DNA of 64,000 nucleotides, taken from NCBI GenBank assembly GCA_022009915.1, contig CP091730.1:992001-1056000 (forward strand), read 5' to 3'. Below the pieces are notes generated by a model, which saw only the letters and a program-made list of their open reading frames with translations, searched no databases and was not told where the DNA came from. Below are positions 56,033 through 64,000 of the stretch, piece by piece (position 1 is the stretch's first letter; each line of letters begins with the position of its first letter). A program made the position numbers and the translations under genes. The stretch is from Alistipes putredinis. GTDB taxonomy: Bacteria > Bacteroidota > Bacteroidia > Bacteroidales > Rikenellaceae.

Positions 56033-57482
56033 ATGAAACAAATCGTCAAGAAACTTTCGTTGGCACTGACGCTTCTGGCTGTCTGCGGCTGGATTTGGTC
56101 CTGCGATAAGGAAGATGAAAAACTCAAAGACCTGACCGTCAAATTCGAACAGGAAACCTACACTATCGAACAGGGACAGAGCATCGAAATTCCGTTTTCG
56201 ATAGGCAACGTAGCAGGCGTCTCCGTCGGGGTGCAGGTTCAGTCCGACAACGCGGATGAGTATCCCGCCTCTCTTTCCGAAAGCGAAAAAGGCAAGGGAA
56301 CCATTACGGTAACGGCTCCGCAGTATATACTCTCGCCGGCAACCGTCACCGTGACTGTTACGGTGACCGACGAAATCAATAAACGTACTGCCACCGGCAG
56401 CGTGACCGTAACTTCGGCTACCGATGAGGCGTACAGCGAAATAACCGTTCCGGCAAACTGCTACATAGCGGCTCCGGGTGCGATTGTGAAGTTCCCCGCC
56501 CATATCGGCAACACGGAGGCATTGGCTTCTTTCGCCACGGCTTCGCTCCTCTGGCAGGACAAGGCCGGACTGGTGAACCAAATCATGGCGCGTCCGGCTG
56601 AGAGAGCCGTAGTGGTAGTCCTCAATCCCGAACTGGAAGGCAATGCGCTGGTGGGCGTAAAGGATGCGGACGGCGAAATCGTTTGGAGCTATCATCTGTG
56701 GATTACATCGTCCGACCCCAGACCCGATTTCAATGCTGGTGCGAAGACTCTGGTCTACACGGATACTACGACCAATGTTACATACGAGATGATGGACAGA
56801 TACCTCGGCGCCGTTAGCAACAAGCCGGGAAGCGACGCTTCGAACGGCCTGTTCTATCAGTGGGGCCGCAAGGATCCGTTCGCCGCTTCCAACTACGAGA
56901 ACGCACTTAAAGATGTTTACGATATCGACGGCAATGTCGTGGAGCGGATTGTCACTCCGGTAGAGCTGTCCGACAACATCGAAACTGCGATTAAGAACCC
57001 GACCACCCACTATTCGGGCGTGGGCGGCGGAAATTACAGCTGGATTTCGAGCAACAAGGGCGAGCCTTCCCGCAACGAAAATAGCTGACCTCTGGGGCGG
57101 TGTTTCCGGAACCCAGACCATGTACGACCCCTGTCCGGCAGGATGGCGCGTAGCACCCTCCGAGGCTTGGAAATTCTATAACGACAAGAAGATAACCGTT
57201 GAGAAAGTCTTCAAGAACTCCGAAGAGGGCAATGCCAATTTGCAGGGCAGACTCTTCGACGGATTCTGGTTCCCCGCGCAGGGCGAAGTACCCCACGGAG
57301 GCAAGTTCACCAACGGCATAGGCAGCAACTGGCCGAACGGCAAAGCGTGGTCGTCGAGCATCGACGCCGACAATTACAGGGCATGGGCCACCTCCTCGTC
57401 GCCTACTTCCGTTAGCTGGCGCGGCGGTATCGGCTTCGGATACGGTCTGCCTGTGCGCTGCGTCCGTGTAACCAACGGCTGA
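56033..57482 (+). CDS. Fib_succ major paralogous domain lipoprotein (first of two)
   Basis: About 483 residues: lipoprotein signal MKQIVKKLSLALTLLAVCG with lipobox WSC, an Ig-like beta domain (KFEQETYTIEQGQSIEIPFS), then the module VPANCYIAAPG, GEIVWSYHLWIT, MMDRYLGAV, GLFYQWGRKDPF, MYDPCPAGWRV and the C-terminal LPVRCVRV. This is the paralogous-domain pattern shared with the genes at 57.6 kb and 1-1.5 kb; here MDRNLGA has become MDRYLGA. Probably surface exposed. An extra A near 57080 breaks the frame before LWGGVSGTQ. 93 bases before the second copy. Confidence 0.82.
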
Positions 57483-57504
57483 AACTTACCACGATAAAGC
57501 CAGA

Positions 57505-57532
57505 TAAGCCTCCGCGTAACAACGGAGGCTTA
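57505..57532 (+). terminator. Hairpin between the two paralogous lipoproteins
   Basis: TAAGCCTCCG / CGGAGGCTTA, perfect 10-bp stem, 8-base loop, no T-run. May be a weak terminator or a 3' stability element. Confidence 0.4.
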
Positions 57533-57575
57533 CGGCTATAAAGTGAAAAATATCATTAATATACAAATTATAGTT

Positions 57576-59358
57576 ATGCAATTCAGTAGTTTATTAAGCA
57601 AGAAATTACTATTCGCGGCATTCATTGCCTTAGGCGCAACCGCATTGGTTTCGTGCGACAATAAGGATGAGGGAGAGAATACTCCTACATGGGGAGCTCT
57701 TTCTGCCCTGTTTTTCTTCCGACGACTTCTCGGTAGAGGCCGGCGGCAGGATATCGCTTCCGTTCACCGTAACCGGAGTGGAAGGTGCCACTCTCGATCT
57801 CAGCGCCTCGACAGACAACGAGGATTGCACCGTAAACGTGAAAGCCGACGCTACGTATTCGGGCGAAGTCGAGTTCTCGGCTCCCGCAATCACCGATGCA
57901 GCCGATGTCAGAGTCGTGCTCAACGTTGTGGACGCAAAGCACAAACGTTCGACCAGCGCCACGGCCATCGTTAAGGTCGGAGCATCCGAACCGCTGGCGG
58001 CGGCAATCGAGGGCAACGTCAAATCCATAGCAGTCAAAGGCGGTGAGCAGACTACTCTCTCGATAGTCGTAACAGGCAAAGGCGCAGCCGTTCTTTCCGA
58101 ACCGACGGTAACCGTTTCGGCAGGTTGGAGCGCGGCATGGGTCTGGATTGACAAAAGCGAAGGCAAGGGTACGGTGACTCTTACTGCTCCTGCTGCACCT
58201 GCGGCGACCGTAACGCTGAACTTCGAGATTATGGATAATTTCAACCGTACCGCCAAAATCGAGCAGGAACTCGACGTGGTGGCAATCACTACCGCGGCCG
58301 GTGCGGCCAACTGCCATATCGTGGCTCCGGGCGGCACCCTTACCATCAGCGCCGTGAAAGGCAACTCGACGGAAAAACTTTACTTCGACAATGCGACGCT
58401 CGTTTGGCAGGACGCACTGGGTATGGTGAAATCCGTAGCGGCGAACGCTTCGGAAGGGGTAATCGTCGTGAATCTCAACAGCGGTATCAGCGGAAACGCC
58501 CTCGTGGCGGCTCGTCAGGGTGAAACCATCGTTTGGAGCTGGCATGTGTGGGTGACCGACTTCGACCCGCTGGCCGATCCGATGATTTATACCGACAAGA
58601 ATACGGGAACCTCCTACACATGGATGGATCGCAATCTCGGTGCCCGCAACAACACCAAGTACGATTGGGGTGCACTCGGTCTGCTGTACCAGTGGGGCCG
58701 CAAGGACCCGTTCATGAACGTGGACGGCGTGCATTCGTCGATTTCTCTGAAAAAATACGACATCGACGGCAACCAGATTAGAGAGGCCGTACAGCAGCGT
58801 CCGACATATCCGGCCGACGACTACGAATCGACCAACCTCCAACTCGCAATTCAGAACCCTACCGTATTCTACACTGCACCCAGCAGCGCTTGGCCTATTG
58901 TAGACTGGCTTACCGACAGGGCCGACCTTCAAAACCACGACTTGTGGGGCGGCAAGTCCGGATACAAGACAATCTACGACCCGTGTCCCGAAGGGTGGAG
59001 AGTTCCTCTGGCAGGTGCGCCGTGGGGATTCCGCAGCCAGTACAAGAAAGAGGGCAATCTGAACGACAGCAGCAAATACGACCCTTCGTATCCGTGGTAC
59101 ATAGAATACGACAACGAATTCTGCATCGGATTCCGTTACAAACCGGAAGGTTCGGACAAGGAGTACTGGTGGCCTTTCACCGGCAGAAAAGATCCGCAGT
59201 CCGGAGCTATCCTGAGCGTAGACGGCGGTGCCAATTACAGCACGGCCAGCATACAGAATCAACTTGCCATGCTCGAACAGTTTGCATGGGGTAACCCCGC
59301 GAGCGAAACCGGCCTGAACCGCCCGTACGGAAGTTCGGTCCGCTGCATAAAGGAATAA
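57576..59358 (+). CDS. Fib_succ major paralogous domain lipoprotein (second of two)
   Basis: About 594 residues: signal MQFSSLLSKKLLFAAFIALG with lipobox ALVSC, two Ig-like repeats (VEAGGRISLPFTVTG; VKGGEQTTLSIVVTG), then GAANCHIVAPGG, GETIVWSWHVW, WMDRNLGARNN, GLLYQWGRKDPF, IYDPCPEGWRVP and YGSSVRCIKE at the end. The start at ATG 57576 gives a proper signal; an upstream GTG at 57543 is possible but less likely. An extra T in the run near 57712 breaks the frame before SSDDFSVEAG. Lies upstream of susC with a terminator between. Confidence 0.85.
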
Positions 59359-59398
59359 ACGGTACGGAGCTGAAAACCGGCCATTTATCTACTTCGGA

Positions 59399-59430
59399 GG
59401 TTGCCTGAAAAAGTTCGGGCAACCCCTTTT
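59399..59430 (+). terminator. Terminator before susC
   Basis: GGTTGCC / GGCAACC stem, then CCTTTTAT; only 21 bases before the susC ATG, so it may act as an attenuator. Confidence 0.6.
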
Positions 59431-59450
59431 ATGTAAAGAAAATTTCAATT

Positions 59451-62400
59451 ATGTTACCAAACATACTTAAAAATCACTTACCCTGCTTGCCGTGCTGCTT
59501 GCGGCCGCCGCCTTGCACGGACAGACCGTCGAAAGACACGGAACGGTCAGTCAGGCATCCGACGGCGCACCGATTGCGGGCGCGACCGTAATGGTGGAGG
59601 GCGGTTCCGACGCGACCGTCACCGGACCCAAAGGCGACTATTCGATAAAGGCCGCCGAGGGGAGCACTCTGGTGTTCTCGTTTCTGGGCATGCAGGCGCA
59701 GAGCATCGAGGTCGGTAAACAGACGGTAATAGATGTGAAAATGGAGTCCGAGGACAAGATGATTGAGAATGTAATCGTGGTGGCCTACGGAACGACCAAG
59801 AAGGAATCTTTCACCGGTTCGGCCGAGGTCGTCTCGGGCGAAAAACTCAAAAACCGTTCGGTTACCGACGTAACCAAGGCCCTCGACGGGCAGGTGTCCG
59901 GCGTTATGACCACTTCGGGCGGCGGACAGCCCGGCAGCGGAGCGGAATTGCGAATCAGAGGATTCGGCTCGATAAACGCTTCCAACTCTCCGCTTTTGGT
60001 GGTGGACGGCGTGCCGTTCGACGGCGATTTGAACTCCATAAACAGCAACGACATCGAATCCTTCTCGGTGCTTAAAGACGCATCGGCTGGTGCTCTGTAC
60101 GGTGCTCGCGGAGCCAACGGCGTAGTGCTCATAACCACGCGCCGCAACAAAAGCGCCGGCGACAAAATCTCCGTGCAGCTCAGCGCGAAGGTGGGCGTAA
60201 GCTCGCGGGCCATACCGTTCTACAATACCATGTCGGCGAAGGAGTACATGGAACACATGTATTCGGCCGTGTATAACGATTTGGTCTATACGGAGGGTTA
60301 TCTGCCCGACGTGGCCAAAGGCATGACCGTGGAGCGTCTCGGCCGTTCGATTCTCGGTAAGGACAACATCTACAACATCTACGACAAGGCTCCCTCGGAA
60401 CTGTTCGACAATAGCGGCAGGATAGTTTCGGACGCGAAGCGGAAATACTCGGCGGACTGGATGAAGGAGGCGCAGGCCAAGGCCCCGATTCGTCAGGAGT
60501 ACCAGCTGTCGGTAAACGGAGCCGGAGCGCAGAGCAAGTACATGGCCTCGCTGAGCTATCTGGACGAAAAGGGAACTCTCAAAACCACGGGCTTCAAACG
60601 CTACACGGGCCGCGTGGGCGTTGATTTTTCGCCCAAGAAGTGGCTCGATTTCGGTGCGAACATGAGCTATGCCCACACGGACAGCGATTTCCTCGGCTCC
60701 GAAGGCACGGCCAACAACACGAATGTCTGGTATTCGGCGATGCTCATGGCCCCCATTTATCCCGTGTACAGGGTCAATGCCGACGGAAGCTACTACAAGG
60801 AAAACGGCAAGAAGGTGTTCGATTACGGACAGTCCCGTCCGGCGGGAGCGCAGAACAACCGCAATTCGGTCGCTACGCTGTTCGAGGACGACTTCTACAC
60901 GCTGACCGACAACGTGAGCGGCCGCGCGTATATAGCCGTGAACTGGAAGGGTATCAAGCTCTCCACTAATCTGGGTGTCGATAACGTGAATACCAACGAG
61001 ACAACGAACTATAATCCCTATTACGGCAATGCTGCCGGCACGGGGCGTCTTACGAAGGAAAATTCGCGGGTGATGAGCTACACGTGGAACCAGCTGCTCA
61101 CCTACCAGACGAAGATAAAGCGGCATTCCATAGACGTGATGGCCGGCCACGAGTTCTACCGCTATCTGTTCACCTATCTCATAGGCGAGAGAACCGGATT
61201 CCCGTTCGGCGATTACGACGATTTGAGCATGGGCTCCACGATAGCCAAGGCCAATTCGGCAACCGACCGTTACGCCATAAACTCGTACATGAGCCGTCTG
61301 AACTACAATTACGACGACCGCTACTACCTGTCGGCCAGCTTCCGTATGGATGCCTCGTCGCGATTCAAGAAGGAGAACCGCTGGGGCAGCTTCTGGTCGG
61401 TCGGCGCTTCGTGGCGCATATCACAGGAAAGATTCCTCAAAGACGTGCGCTGGGTGGACAATATCACCCTCAAAGCCAGCTACGGCGTGCAGGGTAATGA
61501 CAATCTGGGTTCGTACTACGCATGGCAGTCGCTCTACAACATGAACTATCCGAACAGCAACGAATCGGGCGCCGTGATAGGTTCCATAGAGAACAAGGAC
61601 ATAACATGGGAGAAGAACGGCAATCTGAACGTCGGGCTGGAATTCCGTCTGCTGGGACGCATCACCGGAACCGTTGAGTGGTACAACCGCACCACCACGG
61701 ACCTGCTGCTCGAATATCCGATGGCGATTTCGCTCGGTTTCCCGGGCTACTACGCGAATGTCGGCAGCATGGTGAACCGCGGATGGGACATCACTTTGGG
61801 CGGAGACGTAATCTCCAACAAGGATTGGCGGTGGAACGTCACGGTGATGGCCTCGACGCTTTCCAACAAGGTGAAAAAACTCACCGGAGGCAACGACGAC
61901 ATCATTAACGGCGTGTATATCATCCGCGAGGGCGAGGAGCTGAACACGTTCTACATGGCCAAAAGTGCGGGTGTGGACCCTGTAACAGGCGAGCAGCTCT
62001 ACTGGGCTTACGAGAAGAATGCGGACGGAAGCATGAAGCCGGGCTCCGAGTACATTACCAACGACGCGACCGTTGCGGCCAGCAGCAAGTATCTGCAAGG
62101 CAGCCGCATACCGGACGTCTATGGTTCGATTTCCACGACGCTGTCTTTCAGGAACTTCGACCTCGGCGTGCTTATGACCTATTCGGTGGGCGGCAAGATT
62201 TACGATGCTATCTATCAGGCCATGATGGAGCCGAGCTTCGTGGGACAGACCTATCACCGCAACGCTCTGCGCAGCTGGCGCACTTCGGGAGACATAACCG
62301 ACGTGCCGCGGGCCACCACGACGCTGTCTTCGCAGATTAGCGACCGTTTTCTGGTGAACGCTTCGTATTTCGCAATCAAAAACATCACGCTCGGATACAA

Positions 62401-62584
62401 CCTGCCGGCGCGTCTTCTCGCCAAGGCCGGAATCGGAGCGCTCAGGGTGTATCTGTCGGCCGACAGTCCGTGGATATTCACGCACCTGAAAGGTATGAAC
62501 CCGCAGGCCAATTTCACTGGTTCGACATCCTATTCATATACGCCGAACAGGACCGTAACGCTCGGCGTGGACTTAAAATTCTAA
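59451..62584 (+). CDS. SusC/RagA family TonB-linked outer-membrane transporter
   Basis: About 1,045 residues. After the signal (LLAVLLAAAALHGQ) comes a carboxypeptidase-D-like regulatory domain (DGAPIAGATVMVEGG, KGDYSIKA), the TonB box region VVAYGTTKKESFTG, the plug (VTKALDGQVSGV, ELRIRGFGSINASNSPLLVVDGV, VLKDASAGALYGARGANGVVLITT) and a long beta-barrel ending RTVTLGVDLKF with the terminal aromatic residue. It pumps glycans or peptides bound by the SusD partner. The start needs one A restored in the run at 59470-59474 (MLPNILKKSLTLLAV). Confidence 0.96.
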
Positions 62585-62594
62585 ACTCGCAGCT

Positions 62595-64000
62595 ATGAAA
62601 AACTTCATATATACGATAGCGCTCGCGGCGTGCATGCTTTCGGCCGGATGTTCCGACATTATGGAGACATCGCCGTCCGGCGAGGTGGACAAGAATTTGA
62701 TACTCAAAGACGTCGAGGCCGTAAAGGTGGCCATGAACGGCGTCTACTCCACGATGTACAACCGCATCGACTTCGTGACGGCCAACGCCCACCAGTGCTT
62801 CGGCAACATGGCCGTGATACTGACCGCAGAGCTCATGGGCGACGACATGGTGCATACGGCCGAAGGTCCGGGGTGGTTTTTCAAGGACTACTGTTACGAA
62901 CAGAGAGTGAGGTACACCAGCAAGATATGGCGCTGCTATTTCACGTGGAAGTACTTCTACGAAATCATCAACAACGTGAACTATATCATCTCTGCACGGA
63001 ATACCGCCACAGGAAACGCCGATGAGCTCAAAGACGTGATGGCCCAGGCCTATGCCGTGCGTGCATACGCGTATTTTATGCTCATTCAGTCCTTCCAGCA
63101 GACTTACAAGGGGCATGAGAATCTGCCCGGAGTACCCGTCTACACCGAGCCTACGTCCAGCTCCTCGAAAGGCAAGGGGCGCGGCACGGTCGAGCAGGTC
63201 TACACGCAGATTAACAAGGACCTTACCACCGCCATCGGTCTTTTCGAGGAGTCGGGTCTTACGCAAAGGCATATCTCCAACATAGACATCTACGCCACCT
63301 GGCTGTTGAAAGCGCGTGTGGCTCTGGTGCAGAATCTGTGGGAAGATGCCGCCTTCGCTGCGGACGAGGCAATGAAAAAACCGGGCTGTACGCTTCTGAG
63401 CATGTCTGACGCGACGGTTACCCCGGGCACGTTCGACGACGCCACCAAAAACTGGACGACAGGCAAGACGCCGTTCAATTCGGTGAAATCCAGTTCGGTT
63501 ATGTGGGGCGCCGAAGTCCTTTCCGAGCAGTGTCAGGTCTTCGCCTCGTTCTACTCGCATATGGATGCCTGCACGGATGTATACTATGCCGCCGAGTCGC
63601 CCAAGTGCATCAGCAACTGGCTCTATGCCCAGATTCCCAATACGGACGTCCGCAAGACATGGTGGAACGGGGATATCGGTATTCCGGCCGAAGACTGGTC
63701 GTACGGAGCCAATATCGACTACAACCAGCACAAGTTCCAGTGGGCCAACCAGAAGGCGAACACCGGAGACTATATCTTCATGCGTCTCGAAGAGGCCTAT
63801 CTGATTAAGGCGGAAGCGCTGTGCCGCAACTCGGACGAGGATTTGGCCCGTCCCGTGCTGCTCGAACTCGGCACCCGCCGCGACACCAACTATGCCTCGC
63901 GCATAGCCTCGCTGACTGGCAACGTGCAGACGTTCGGCACGACCGGTACGGTCAAGACGCTGCTCGACGAGATTCTGCTCCAACGCCGCATCGAACTCTG
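62595..64000 (+). CDS. SusD/RagB family nutrient-binding outer-membrane lipoprotein (3' end cut by window)
   Basis: 468 residues visible, without indels. Lipoprotein signal MKNFIYTIALAACMLSAGC, then the SusD N-terminal pattern METSPSGEVDKNLILKD and the TPR-like helices YAVRAYAYFMLIQSFQ, QVYTQINKDLTTAIGLFE and the C-terminal RLEEAYLIKAEAL; the window ends in LLQRRIEL. It binds glycan at the surface and closes over the SusC barrel. 10 bases after susC, one operon. Confidence 0.95.
   Translation, partial: MKNFIYTIALAACMLSAGCSDIMETSPSGEVDKNLILKDVEAVKVAMNGVYSTMYNRIDFVTANAHQCFGNMAVILTAELMGDDMVHTAEGPGWFFKDYCYEQRVRYTSKIWRCYFTWKYFYEIINNVNYIISARNTATGNADELKDVMAQAYAVRAYAYFMLIQSFQQTYKGHENLPGVPVYTEPTSSSSKGKGRGTVEQVYTQINKDLTTAIGLFEESGLTQRHISNIDIYATWLLKARVALVQNLWEDAAFAADEAMKKPGCTLLSMSDATVTPGTFDDATKNWTTGKTPFNSVKSSSVMWGAEVLSEQCQVFASFYSHMDACTDVYYAAESPKCISNWLYAQIPNTDVRKTWWNGDIGIPAEDWSYGANIDYNQHKFQWANQKANTGDYIFMRLEEAYLIKAEALCRNSDEDLARPVLLELGTRRDTNYASRIASLTGNVQTFGTTGTVKTLLDEILLQRRIEL

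Noticed and set aside
59474..61150. 558-codon minus-strand frame opposite susC
   Set aside because: Shadow of the susC plug and barrel; no family features.

Overview
The window looks like a chromosome segment of a gut Bacteroidota bacterium, most likely Alistipes or another member of the Rikenellaceae. The evidence is a SusC/SusD pair, TonB-linked outer-membrane proteins, lipoproteins carrying the Fibrobacter-type major paralogous domain, the rpmB-rpmG-DUF4295 cluster, GGGtGRT and FloA/NfeD proteins, and many promoters carrying the Bacteroidota -7 box TAnnTTTG. Codon use favours G or C at third positions. No rRNA, prophage, insertion sequence, transposase or CRISPR array was seen.

Layout. 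(1) 1-1.7 kb: a minus-strand cell-surface lipoprotein (fimbrillin-like N-terminus plus MDRNLGA / WGRKDPF module) behind a small gene. (2) 2-5 kb: pckA and hemW, divergent. (3) 5-14 kb: a four-gene glycogen cluster (glycogen synthase-phosphorylase fusion, debranching enzyme, GT4 glycosyltransferase, GH57 amylase). (4) 14-17.3 kb: eno diverging from an Fe-S scaffold-like/GGGtGRT gene pair across a palindromic double promoter. (5) 17.4-27.5 kb: a membrane protein, a secreted EEP-family hydrolase, groES-groL with a sigma54-like promoter, rnhA, an LRR-transglutaminase protein, a 1.1 kb apparently non-coding gap with RNA-like hairpins, an S41 peptidase and mtaB. (6) 27.5-37.4 kb: a metal ABC permease, an LptG-like permease, ribBA, fmt, an orphan 4HB-HAMP sensor, trkH, a SPOR-like protein, nfeD and floA. 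(7) 37.7-50.7 kb: tRNA-Thr, -Tyr and -Gly, tuf, tRNA-Trp, secE, nusG, rplKAJL and rpoBC in the conserved order. (8) 50.9-55.4 kb: two tandem paralogous lipoproteins, a PPOX gene remnant, rpmB-rpmG-DUF4295 and a GH97 glucosidase. (9) 55.5-64 kb: tRNA-Arg, two more paralogous-domain lipoproteins and a SusC/SusD pair running off the window.

The dominant oddity is that almost every gene, including rpoB, rpoC, tuf, groL, groES, eno, rplL, rpmB and rpmG, carries one or more single-base indels. By hand I find roughly ninety, mostly +1. Because indispensable genes are hit, I read these as sequence errors, not biology, and I annotate each gene over its full intended span. The errors are not random: most lie in A/T homopolymers, and about twenty fall inside the tetranucleotide AGCT (giving AGGCT, AGCCT, AGTCT, AGACT or a lost base). 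Such motif-specific error is what a methylated AGCT site would leave in long-read data, so the errors may themselves reveal an AGCT-specific DNA methyltransferase.

Functionally the window joins central carbon and storage metabolism (pckA, eno, glycogen cluster), the transcription/translation core, envelope functions (LptG-like permease, FloA/NfeD, surface lipoproteins) and a glycan-acquisition locus (SusCD, GH97).
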